64,000 bases of DNA from Anticarsia gemmatalis (lineage: Eukaryota; Arthropoda; Insecta; Lepidoptera; Erebidae). The notes below the pieces were generated by a model. That model had not been told where the DNA came from. It made no database searches and was given only the letters and a program-made list of their open reading frames with translations. Made by a program: the position numbers and the translations under genes. The DNA lies in the NCBI RefSeq assembly GCF_050436995.1, contig NC_134775.1, forward strand, positions 6,053,124 through 6,117,123. The letters run 5' to 3'. How positions within the stretch are numbered: position 1 is the stretch's first letter; the number at the start of each line of letters is the position of its first letter. This document shows positions 53,326 to 62,170 of this stretch, in pieces.

Positions 53326-54942
53326 ACATACACGTTAAATAGCCTAGGGGAGGATAGCCCACCCTGTCTAACACCACACTCAAGTCTGTAGGCCTCCGAC
53401 AATGTACCAGACCACTTAACATGATTGGTTTGGTTACCATACCAATATTTAAAAATCTGCAGAACCTCCGATGGAACATGCATACCTTCCAGCTTAGTCC
53501 AGAGCACATCATAGGACACTAGGTCAAACGCCCTGGAGAGATCCAAAAAGCAGGCATACACCGGCGTACCGCGACCTGTATAGTACCGGACAGTGTGCTT
53601 CTGGTTGAAAACCAAACTGCGTGTCGTGAAGGTGTAAATATTTTCCCAAGCAAGCCCTGTATTTTGTCAAGTAAACTATCCAATACCTTGGCTGTGGTGG
53701 TAGCAAGGGAGATAGGACGATAATTACCCTTGTCCGCTATATCTCCTGTCCTATTCTTAACTATAGGTACAACCAACGTTTTCATAAGAGGGTCTGGTAG
53801 ATAAGAGTGAACAATACATAGCGAGTAGAACATAGATAGGACTCGTGGCAAGTGTACACCTGCATACTTGAAGTGCTCAATGCTGAGCCCGTCATGACCA
53901 GGAGATTTACCTCTGCTCATCTGTTTAATTACAGCAGTTACTTCTTTCGCAGAAAAACGCAGCATTGGTTCATCCCCCAGGTTGACAGGCCCAGCATCAG
54001 CACCCATGTCGGAGGGCCCCAATGGAGACTTAACCTTAAAATGTTCAGCGAACATGCTAGCAATATCCCCTGCTTCACTCAAACCAGCAACGCTCACGGG
54101 GAGACCAGGCTTACCGTCAAACTTATTTGTTGACTTCCAGAATTTCCCGAAGTTATTGTCAGCCCTCTGTTGTGCCAGAATGTCCAGTTTTATTTGTTCC
54201 TGGTGTTTCTGGCACCACTTTAAGCGACCTTTAAAAAGTTTACGAGACTCCCTCATTTGGTCGTATATTATTCCAGTACATGGTCGGTTATGTAATACCC
54301 AGGTTTTAAATTTAATCCTAGCGTCCCGGTGAGCATCGCTAACATGTCTGTTTCAGCCGCACAAGGTTTTGTTTTTATTACATTTGGTGTTTCTTTGTTT
54401 ATCAGTAGAACTAGCCGCCTCGCTCAGAATGTCAACAATGTTCTTATAAAGGTCATCCAGTATACGCTTATGTGAGTCTAATTTACAAATCTTATGACAA
54501 CAATGTGTGAGTTCTTGGGGGAAATGAATTTCACGAAGTTTATTGTGACACAGCTCGTGATATCTGTTTATTTGAGACTCATTCCTTTCACCCCAGATAA
54601 CCTTATTTCTTTGAGAAAACTTTGGCATTATTTTAGACCTCACAGCCTTTAGGTCACATTCAATATGCATAGGTAAGTGATCTGACGTGAACACATCTTC
54701 CTCAACATATATTTCACCTACAGTCTGCCATGCCGACATAGAAACAATACAGTGGTCTAGCCAACGTTTACATCCGTGAGCCTCACTAATAAACGTGTAA
54801 CTATCCGACATAGGCCCCAATTTTTCTAGATCGGCACATATCCACGACTGGTCAATACAGAAATTCTCCAACTCTCTATGAAATAGTTCTTGTGGGTGAG
54901 CATTAAAATCCCCTAAAAGATATACACTCTCAACGCCACTAC
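53326..54942 (-). pseudogene. Endonuclease C-terminus and RT of element D
   Basis: From 54942 the frame reads ASSGVESVYLLGDFNAHP, KRWLDHCIVS and FTSDHLPMHIECD. It passes a TGA near 54351 where Trp is expected and continues in frame (NRHVSDAHRDARIKF). RT blocks are SPGHDGLSIEHFKYAGVHLP, GNYRPISLATTTAKVL and, after shifts near 53640 and 53580, motif A (ACFLDLSRAFDLVSYDVLW) and motif B (LECGVRQGGLSSPRLFNVYV). It is cut at VYVN by the TIR element. Confidence 0.87.
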
Positions 54943-55035
54943 TTGCTACAATTGGTCTTATACGCGATTGAAAATTTAAAGGTTAGGATACCTTATTTGC
55001 TGCCCGACGTTTCGATCGCATTACAACGACCGTGG

Positions 55036-56820
55036 TCACGAGCTGACTGATGAGGCTGCTAAGCGTCGTCTTCTTGCGGCGCGAGTTTCGACGCCTACCC
55101 TCACTTGGTTTTCACTGAGTGTACATTGTTCGGAATTGTCGGTACTTCGACACACAACACTAACGACGTCTTTACACTGGCGCGTTACGTCATGCCGGCG
55201 ACGGCTGCACTTGCTGATGACAGGATTCCACGTAGATGATAAACGGTATCCCTCTTCACGGTTGAAATTAGAATGTTTTTTGATTTCAACCGCTTCTCGT
55301 ACTATCCTGGAGTAATAGTGACGATCTGTGGAGAGGACCCGGGGTTGATGTAGCTCGATCCAGTGATTGGTTCCTGCTTCCAACAAGTGCTCAGCTATCG
55401 CGGATTTGTTGACTTGCCGGTTCTTGACAGCTGCGATATGTTCCTTGACCCTTTCAGCTATTGTTCTTTTGGTCTGTCCGATGTATGAACTACCGCAGCT
55501 ACAATCCACCTTGTAAACGCCAGGTGTCTGAAGAGGAATTACATCCTTTGGCGTGCGCAAATGGTTAGCTACTTTGGAGAACGGACTATATACAGTCTTT
55601 ATGGAGTATTTCTTCAGTACTGTTCCAACTTTATCCGTTACTCCTTTTATGTAGGGCATAAAAGCTGGTACTCTGCTAACACCAGTCTGACATTCTTGCC
55701 TCTTCAGACGTCGTTCGGTTCTCCTGTATCCGTTCCGCTTAAGTACCTCCTGAACGTGTGAGAGTTCACCGTCTAGGTGTTCAGGGTCACAAAGGTCGTA
55801 TGCTCTAGTTGTCAGCGAAGCCACCACGGATTGCAGGTGTCGCGGATGATGATGCGAATTCGCGTGAAGATACCTATCGGTGTGTGTCGGTTTTCGGTAA
55901 ACAGTGTGGCCCAAGGTACCATCTGTTCTCACCTTTACTTCGACATCGAGAAAGGCCAACGATCTGTCTGTCTCCATTTCATACGTGAAGTTGATGTTAG
56001 TATGAATTGAGTTCAGGGTGTTCAACAGCCGTTCTACGTCCTGTTTATCTCCTCTCATGATACAATACACATCGTCGACATATCGTTTCCATAGCTTCAC
56101 ATTTGATGCCTGCATATCTATGGATTGCTCAAAATGTTCCATCCAGATGTTTGCCATAACCGGTGCCACTGGGCTACCCATGGCCACTCCGTCGATCTGG
56201 AGGTAGTATTGTCCACGATAGAGAAAGTAGTTACCTTCTAAACAGTTCTTCAGTAAAACGACGTACTCACTAGACAGACCGTTTTCCCTCAACTTCATCT
56301 CGACGACATCAAGACAGTCCTGTATGGGAACGTTGGTGAACAGTGACTCCACATCAAAACTCACCATAACCTCATCCGGTTCCACTCTCATGGTCTTGAT
56401 GATATCGACAAAGTGACGAGAGTCCTTCACGTAGGATGCAGTCTTACCTGTTAACGGTTGCAGCACTGACGCGATGTGTTTCGCCAAATCATAGGTGGGA
56501 GAATCGATTTGACTCACTATAGGGCGCAGCGGTACACTCTCCTTATGTACTTTAGGCAAACCGTATAACTTAGGCGGCTGAACGCACTTGGGTCTTGCGA
56601 GACGTTGAAACACATCCTCCGCGAAAAGGTCTTCATGGTCCTTGATCAGTGAACGTATACGTTTCGTCACTCTGGCTGTAGGGTTATACGACACTGGTTT
56701 GTAAACCGAAGTGTCACTCAACAGATTCCGTATTCTTCTGTCATAGTCTTCTGAGTCCATTACTACGGTGGCGTTTCCTTTATCAGCCTTAAGCACTAAG
56801 ATATCACGATTAGCCCGCAG
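55036..56820 (-). CDS. Penelope-like RT with GIY-YIG endonuclease, left copy
   Basis: The frame is open from the central junction (LRANRDILVLKADKGNATVV) to a stop at 55036, about 594 codons, with no own ATG. Blocks are PKLYGLPKVHKESVPLRPIV, MVSFDVESLFTNVPI (motif A), DGVAMGSPVAPVMANIWME, RYVDDVYCI (catalytic box) and LAFLDVEV. A linker follows, then the GIY-YIG domain (KVDCSCGSSYIGQTKRTIAE, then VKEHIAAV) and a basic end. Complete proteins of this family have roughly 150 more N-terminal residues. Both catalytic domains look intact, so only the truncated start prevents function. Confidence 0.93.
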   Translation of the reverse strand: MRANRDILVLKADKGNATVVMDSEDYDRRIRNLLSDTSVYKPVSYNPTARVTKRIRSLIKDHEDLFAEDVFQRLARPKCVQPPKLYGLPKVHKESVPLRPIVSQIDSPTYDLAKHIASVLQPLTGKTASYVKDSRHFVDIIKTMRVEPDEVMVSFDVESLFTNVPIQDCLDVVEMKLRENGLSSEYVVLLKNCLEGNYFLYRGQYYLQIDGVAMGSPVAPVMANIWMEHFEQSIDMQASNVKLWKRYVDDVYCIMRGDKQDVERLLNTLNSIHTNINFTYEMETDRSLAFLDVEVKVRTDGTLGHTVYRKPTHTDRYLHANSHHHPRHLQSVVASLTTRAYDLCDPEHLDGELSHVQEVLKRNGYRRTERRLKRQECQTGVSRVPAFMPYIKGVTDKVGTVLKKYSIKTVYSPFSKVANHLRTPKDVIPLQTPGVYKVDCSCGSSYIGQTKRTIAERVKEHIAAVKNRQVNKSAIAEHLLEAGTNHWIELHQPRVLSTDRHYYSRIVREAVEIKKHSNFNREEGYRLSSTWNPVISKCSRRRHDVTRQCKDVVSVVCRSTDNSEQCTLSENQVRVGVETRAARRRRLAASSVSS

Positions 56821-58584
56821 TTAGTGCTTAAGGCTGATAAAGGAAACGCCACCGTAGTAATGGACTCAGAAGACTATGACAGAAGAATACGGAATCTGTT
56901 GAGTGACACTTCGGTTTACAAACCAGTGTCGTATAACCCTACAGCCAGAGTGACGAAACGTATACGTTCACTGATCAAGGACCATGAAGACCTTTTCGCG
57001 GAGGATGTGTTTCAACGTCTCGCAAGACCCAAGTGCGTTCAGCCGCCTAAGTTATACGGTTTGCCTAAAGTACATAAGGAGAGTGTACCGCTGCGCCCTA
57101 TAGTGAGTCAAATCGATTCTCCCACCTATGATTTGGCGAAACACATCGCGTCAGTGCTGCAACCGTTAACAGGTAAGACTGCATCCTACGTGAAGGACTC
57201 TCGTCACTTTGTCGATATCATCAAGACCATGAGAGTGGAACCGGATGAGGTTATGGTGAGTTTTGATGTGGAGTCACTGTTCACCAACGTTCCCATACAG
57301 GACTGTCTTGATGTCGTCGAGATGAAGTTGAGGGAAAACGGTCTGTCTAGTGAGTACGTCGTTTTACTGAAGAACTGTTTAGAAGGTAACTACTTTCTCT
57401 ATCGTGGACAATACTACCTCCAGATCGACGGAGTGGCCATGGGTAGCCCAGTGGCACCGGTTATGGCAAACATCTGGATGGAACATTTTGAGCAATCCAT
57501 AGATATGCAGGCATCAAATGTGAAGCTATGGAAACGATATGTCGACGATGTGTATTGTATCATGAGAGGAGATAAACAGGACGTAGAACGGCTGTTGAAC
57601 ACCCTGAACTCAATTCATACTAACATCAACTTCACGTATGAAATGGAGACAGACAGATCGTTGGCCTTTCTCGATGTCGAAGTAAAGGTGAGAACAGATG
57701 GTACCTTGGGCCACACTGTTTACCGAAAACCGACACACACCGATAGGTATCTTCACGCGAATTCGCATCATCATCCGCGACACCTGCAATCCGTGGTGGC
57801 TTCGCTGACAACTAGAGCATACGACCTTTGTGACCCTGAACACCTAGACGGTGAACTCTCACACGTTCAGGAGGTACTTAAGCGGAACGGATACAGGAGA
57901 ACCGAACGACGTCTGAAGAGGCAAGAATGTCAGACTGGTGTTAGCAGAGTACCAGCTTTTATGCCCTACATAAAAGGAGTAACGGATAAAGTTGGAACAG
58001 TACTGAAGAAATACTCCATAAAGACTGTATATAGTCCGTTCTCCAAAGTAGCTAACCATTTGCGCACGCCAAAGGATGTAATTCCTCTTCAGACACCTGG
58101 CGTTTACAAGGTGGATTGTAGCTGCGGTAGTTCATACATCGGACAGACCAAAAGAACAATAGCTGAAAGGGTCAAGGAACATATCGCAGCTGTCAAGAAC
58201 CGGCAAGTCAACAAATCCGCGATAGCTGAGCACTTGTTGGAAGCAGGAACCAATCACTGGATCGAGCTACATCAACCCCGGGTCCTCTCCACAGATCGTC
58301 ACTATTACTCCAGGATAGTACGAGAAGCGGTTGAAATCAAAAAACATTCTAATTTCAACCGTGAAGAGGGATACCGTTTATCATCTACGTGGAATCCTGT
58401 CATCAGCAAGTGCAGCCGTCGCCGGCATGACGTAACGCGCCAGTGTAAAGACGTCGTTAGTGTTGTGTGTCGAAGTACCGACAATTCCGAACAATGTACA
58501 CTCAGTGAAAACCAAGTGAGGGTAGGCGTCGAAACTCGCGCCGCAAGAAGACGACGCTTAGCAGCCTCATCAGTCAGCTCGTGA
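56821..58584 (+). CDS. Penelope-like RT with GIY-YIG endonuclease, right copy
   Basis: The same protein is encoded on the other strand from LVLKADKGNATVV to the stop at 58584. It is identical to the left copy over 586 residues, and the two copies also agree in all non-coding frames, so nucleotide identity is essentially complete. It starts 21 bases later than the left copy. Its 3' region contains GCGATCGAAACGTCGGGCAG and ends beyond 58663 with sequence not found in the left copy. Confidence 0.93.
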   Translation, partial: LVLKADKGNATVVMDSEDYDRRIRNLLSDTSVYKPVSYNPTARVTKRIRSLIKDHEDLFAEDVFQRLARPKCVQPPKLYGLPKVHKESVPLRPIVSQIDSPTYDLAKHIASVLQPLTGKTASYVKDSRHFVDIIKTMRVEPDEVMVSFDVESLFTNVPIQDCLDVVEMKLRENGLSSEYVVLLKNCLEGNYFLYRGQYYLQIDGVAMGSPVAPVMANIWMEHFEQSIDMQASNVKLWKRYVDDVYCIMRGDKQDVERLLNTLNSIHTNINFTYEMETDRSLAFLDVEVKVRTDGTLGHTVYRKPTHTDRYLHANSHHHPRHLQSVVASLTTRAYDLCDPEHLDGELSHVQEVLKRNGYRRTERRLKRQECQTGVSRVPAFMPYIKGVTDKVGTVLKKYSIKTVYSPFSKVANHLRTPKDVIPLQTPGVYKVDCSCGSSYIGQTKRTIAERVKEHIAAVKNRQVNKSAIAEHLLEAGTNHWIELHQPRVLSTDRHYYSRIVREAVEIKKHSNFNREEGYRLSSTWNPVISKCSRRRHDVTRQCKDVVSVVCRSTDNSEQCTLSENQVRVGVETRAARRRRLAASSVSS

Positions 58585-58729
58585 CCACGGTCGTTGTAAT
58601 GCGATCGAAACGTCGGGCAGCAAATAAGGTATCCTAACCTTTAAATTTTCAATCGCGTATAAGACCCGTTGCATTATAATATTATGTGTACTAGTCGCGA
58701 GAGTTTAAAAACATTAATTGCTACAATTG

Positions 58730-59140
58730 CACTTACCTCACCTAAAACTTCTGTAAATATAGGCAAGTTTTCGATCGAGTTTGTTGGCATATATACAGAG
58801 AAAACAAGAATAGAAATATCCGCTATGGTGGCCCTAATGGCAGCCAGTCGTGGGCTATTACACATTATAATCGACACATTCTCAAAAACACCCTTTCTCC
58901 AAAGAATAGCTACTCCCCCATATGGCCTTCCCACCAGTAAACTCGCAGATGTATCAACAGCTGACTTACCCGTTAAAATCAAAGTCATCACTAATTGTAC
59001 CTAGAAATGGAATGTCATGAGGGAGTAACCATGTTTCTTGAAGAGCTATTAGGTCTGACTTCAAACAAATACTTTTTACATTATGAACTGACCGCTTAAT
59101 TGATTTACAGTTAAAGCTAGTGAATTTACAGTAATTAGTC
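58730..59140 (-). pseudogene. Endonuclease N-terminus of element D (start of ORF2)
   Basis: ORF2 begins MTNYCKFTSFNCKSIKRSVH soon after the ORF1 stop and reads SDLIALQETWLLPHDI, with the catalytic Glu in QETW. A shift near 58985 leads into GKSAVDTSASLLVGRPYGGV and FSVYMPTNSIENLPIFTE. It ends at EVSAIVA in the target duplication of the Penelope-like element and resumes at 54942. Confidence 0.82.
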
Positions 59141-59153
59141 ATTATTTGATGAT

Positions 59154-60509
59154 TTAAATAACTGTAACATTCAGCTCATTGGATTTCGTCCGATACATAA
59201 AAAATATAAAACGCCTAAGAGTTATGCCATCAGGCCAGAAATCATTATTCAGAAATAAATCTATCTTACTTTTTGACACATACACTTTATACGCATTATA
59301 CGGTTTATCAACTCGCATATTTATTAACTTAAGAGACACAGTTTCACCGGTTTTTTCTAAAATGTACTCAATTATATCCTGAACACTCGTTTCCTTACTA
59401 ACGTTTGACACAAACAAGGGTATTTTAATGTCAGCTGCTTTAAAGTTACCAATCGGTTTCGCACTCCCTTTTTGGCCGGTTAGTTTCTTGCGTTTAGATG
59501 TTTTACGTTGCACTGTCGTCCATTTCGCACTCTGATCCTCTACTATTTGCTCACACTTTTCAATCGAGTTGTTTACACATGCGCCCTTCTCAGTCTCCTG
59601 AGGCCCGTTCGACTTCGCTCGTCGTAACGCCGCTGCCGCCGCCGTGAGGTGATGTCTTGTAGTAGGGGATGTCTCCGATGCCTGCGCGCAGGTAGCTGAC
59701 CCTATCTCGCTCGCACTTACGTAGGCCCCGGGTACTGCATTCTCGCTCCCACCTTTAGAAACAGTGGCGGGTACCCGCTCCTTACTGCACATTTGTGTCT
59801 CTGTCTCACCTTTTTGTTTTGGCAAAAAGGAGACGAAATCATTTTCTTTATCCACCGTTAATGACGAGTGTTTTGAATAGGTAGGTCGGTCGTTGAAATC
59901 GATATCAGCTGATAATTGTTGTTGTGATATTTGTATGGGGAAATATTGCAGACCAATAGGACCACTATCGGGTGGACTATCATGCAGACAGGCTCCTCTT
60001 TTTTTGTTAATGTTTACAGAAGGTGAATAATGATCTATAATAGAAGCGTGCTTCATATTGTCTACTTCTAAACGTAATAATTCAAATCTATCAGTTGTAA
60101 CTGACTTTTCTTCCAGCGCACTTACTTGTTTCTGTAATCTCAGGATGTCTTTAAGCAACCGGGTGGCATCCACATGGTCGAAAGTCACTGGTGGTAGCTT
60201 GTGTAGGTCTTTAGCTACAAACACTGGAAGAGCATCGACGTTACAACTCTTCAAAAGACTAATCATGTCTTCTAAATCACGCGACATCCTTTTCTTGCCC
60301 TGCTTTTTTCGAAGAGGCATCTTTTTTGCGTTGGGAAGCGATTCAAATAACAACGCTTTGGCGATTTTAATGTCATCTTCTGTAAAAGAGGAAGTACACA
60401 ACTGGTGTATACTCTCCTCATCCATGTAGTCAATCACATGTCTCAAAAAAGCTAACAGTTCGTTTATTACTATTTCACAGTTCGCGCACTTAACTATGTT
60501 CGAGGTCAT
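59154..60509 (-). CDS. ORF1 protein of element D
   Basis: The 451-codon frame is open throughout, starting MTSNIVKCANCEIVINELLA. The N-terminal part contains a Cys pair and helices. A heptad-rich stretch (LKDILRLQKQVSALEEKSVT) suggests a coiled coil near residues 115-155. A long polar middle follows, then a basic segment (RKTSKRKKLTGQKG), and the last 90 residues (IPLFVSNVSKETSVQDIIEY, then FWPDGITLRRFIFF) resemble the RNA-binding C-terminus of CR1/L2-like ORF1 proteins. It probably coats element RNA. It is the best preserved part of element D. Confidence 0.78.
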   Translation of the reverse strand: MTSNIVKCANCEIVINELLAFLRHVIDYMDEESIHQLCTSSFTEDDIKIAKALLFESLPNAKKMPLRKKQGKKRMSRDLEDMISLLKSCNVDALPVFVAKDLHKLPPVTFDHVDATRLLKDILRLQKQVSALEEKSVTTDRFELLRLEVDNMKHASIIDHYSPSVNINKKRGACLHDSPPDSGPIGLQYFPIQISQQQLSADIDFNDRPTYSKHSSLTVDKENDFVSFLPKQKGETETQMCSKERVPATVSKGGSENAVPGAYVSASEIGSATCAQASETSPTTRHHLTAAAAALRRAKSNGPQETEKGACVNNSIEKCEQIVEDQSAKWTTVQRKTSKRKKLTGQKGSAKPIGNFKAADIKIPLFVSNVSKETSVQDIIEYILEKTGETVSLKLINMRVDKPYNAYKVYVSKSKIDLFLNNDFWPDGITLRRFIFFMYRTKSNELNVTVI

Positions 60510-60657
60510 TGTCCTCCGCGATGAGTCACACGGTCGAAAAAAAAATATTAATTTTTTTTTCGATCGGATAAAAATCTATCTAGATCATGCATAAGAATAC
60601 CCGAGAACACGATAAAGTAGTTTTCACTCACACGTTTACCGTTTTTCATAGTTAGGC

Positions 60658-61440
60658 TCAAAATATAAGTAGTGGCCCACGTATCTCCGGTCTTGTTCTT
60701 ATTATTGGTACTACAATAGTTTTCATAAGTGTCTCGGGAAGATACAAGTGACTTATACACAGATCAAATAGCAAAGATAACACTCTAGCGATGTGTTTGC
60801 CGGCGTACTGCAGATGCTCTGTACTTAACCCATCGTGGCCTGGCGATTTGCCTCTTTTCAAAGATCTTATGACAGAACGTATTTCCTTAGTTGTAAACCT
60901 AATCGGTGTGCCTCCCGACCACGCCATAGCTTCCGACCTATCCTCTGATGGACCCAGAGAAGATTCTACTTTAAAATTTTACGTAACGTTTTAAACGAGT
61001 TGGCAATATCTGTCGGGTTAATAATGCTGTCAACACTCACTGGCAGGCTCAATCTATGATTCAAACTATTTGTTGCCTTCCAAAAACTACCAAAATGTTT
61101 GTCTTCATGATAACCCGCAATTACGTTCATTCTTACTTGATCAACATTATTTTGCGACCATTTTAGTTTGTCTTTGATTATTTTCCGACTATTACACATA
61201 CATTCATATAGCGGTCCCATCCTAGGCTTACCCGATCTCGCCCATGCTAGGAAATCAGAACTAGCCTGCCTGTGCGCGTCTTTTACATATCTGTTCCAGC
61301 CAGTTTTGTGACGCTTTTTGTGTTTACATTCTCTATTATAGCCGACAGTTGCAGCTTCAAGACTGTTAACTATGTCTTGGTACATTATGTCTAATACTAT
61401 TCGATGCTCTAGTTTCTTGCACCTATATCACACCTGTATC
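60658..61440 (-). pseudogene. Second RT fragment of the element D family
   Basis: The minus strand reads GWNRYVKDAHRQASSDFLAW and GSFWKATNSLNHRLSLPVSV, then in another frame TTKEIRSVIRSLKRGKSPGH and LSTEHLQYAGKHIARVLSLL, ending at VVPII and KNKTGD (about 60677). It equals the linker and N-terminal RT of element D. Flanks are truncated on both sides, and element D begins just downstream, so D may have inserted into this older copy. Confidence 0.8.
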
Positions 61441-61679
61441 ACAGCTTTGTAAATTCTACTAGAAAATCTATTTCTCTAAGTTTCTTATTACATATTTTTG
61501 TATATAAATCTATTTTTTTTTTGCCGTGGCAACCCTACGGTTAACAGCTGATTTGAATAGCTCCGTGTAATTTTTATCTAATAATTAGTATTTTTAAACA
61601 TATTTATCAATAAAATACCAATTTCACACTTATTTGTAGTTGGAATATCTGTATTTCAACATATTTAGTTAACTTATAT
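61441..61679. other. AT-rich stretch without recognised features
   Basis: No frame or repeat is visible. It contains TTTTTTTTTGCCGTGGCAAC near 61513. Confidence 0.4.
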
Positions 61680-62046
61680 CGCGGTCGGTAGTATATGCGG
61701 CTGCCGTGCGAGAGGTCTCGGGTTCGAATCCTGGGTCGGGCCAAAAAGTCTTTTCTGAGATTTTCTGTTAAGAATTTCTTAGAGATTGCCCGGAGTTGGG
61801 AAGTTGAGGTCGAAGACCTCCGTGCCTCGGAGAGCACGTAAAGCCGTCGGTCCTGCGCCTGACCTCTCACTGGTTGTGTCGGTTATCCGTCCCACCAGAC
61901 TATGAGAGTGATGGAATAGAGAGTGTACCTGTGTATTGTGCACACACTTGGACACTATAAACAAAGTCCTGCACAGATGGCCAGTTTCAATGAAACTGAC
62001 CGCCGTAGCCGTATATCGGCTAGGAGGACATTATTATTATTATTAT
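61680..62046 (+). mobile_element. tRNA-derived SINE (family S3) with (ATT)n tail
   Basis: The head has CGCGGTCGGTAGTATATGCG (A box region) and GGTTCGAATCC (B box). The body ends TAGCCGTATATCGGCTAGGA and the tail is ATTATTATTATTATT (62031-62046). It is close to the complement of 35876-36237. Confidence 0.92.
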
Positions 62047-62170
62047 TGTATTTATTGTGTAAAAATTGTGTAGTACAAATTTGGTGAGTACCAACTACCG
62101 GCAAACCGTTAAAAGATTGTGAAAATTAATATTTTTCTGTATTTACGAGGATTCATTGTTGTCTTCTTAA

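Larger units (their letters stand above)
54955..58717. mobile_element. Penelope-like retroelement, head-to-head palindromic insertion
   Basis: Two copies of one 5'-truncated Penelope-like element are joined at their 5' sides. Arms 54954-56799 and 56821-58666 appear identical over 1,846 bp, around a 21-base centre (56800-56820) that is the extra 5' sequence of the left copy. The right copy has about 51 more bases at its 3' end (58667-58717). One 12-bp duplication TTGCTACAATTG (54943-54954, 58718-58729) encloses the whole, so the dimer entered as a unit. The target is the endonuclease of element D. Confidence 0.93.
49363..60540 (-). mobile_element. Non-LTR retrotransposon D (ORF1 + ORF2), split by two large insertions
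   Basis: Reading the minus strand: ORF1 (60509-59154), endonuclease N-terminus (59140-58730), a Penelope-like palindrome (54955-58717), the rest of the endonuclease and RT (54942-53326), a TIR element (50117-53321), and the RT C-terminus (50112-49390). Both insertions close exactly with their target duplications (TTGCTACAATTG and ATTT). Without the insertions the element is about 4.2 kb. The RT style (NYRPISLAT, CGVRQGGLSSP, YADN) places it in the CR1/L2-like group. Confidence 0.88.

Noticed and set aside
54990..55060. Hammerhead ribozyme at the Penelope-like 3' end
   Set aside because: GAAAC after a short GGTCG/CGATC stem is suggestive, and such elements can carry hammerheads, but the CTGATGA core is not found at the right place on the sense strand. 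The CTGATGAG seen is antisense.
55561..57843. Shadow frames on the opposite strand of the Penelope-like copies
   Set aside because: They mirror each other only because the arms are identical, and no domain is present.
54955..58717. Palindrome as a long-read or assembly artefact
   Set aside because: A fold-back artefact would mirror the flanks too. Here the flanks differ, the two copies are truncated differently at the centre and at the 3' ends, and one direct duplication encloses the whole. Read-level confirmation would still be useful.
59154..60509. A 451-codon intact frame as a single-copy host gene
   Set aside because: It is followed at once by the endonuclease and RT of element D on the same strand, and its C-terminus fits non-LTR ORF1 proteins.
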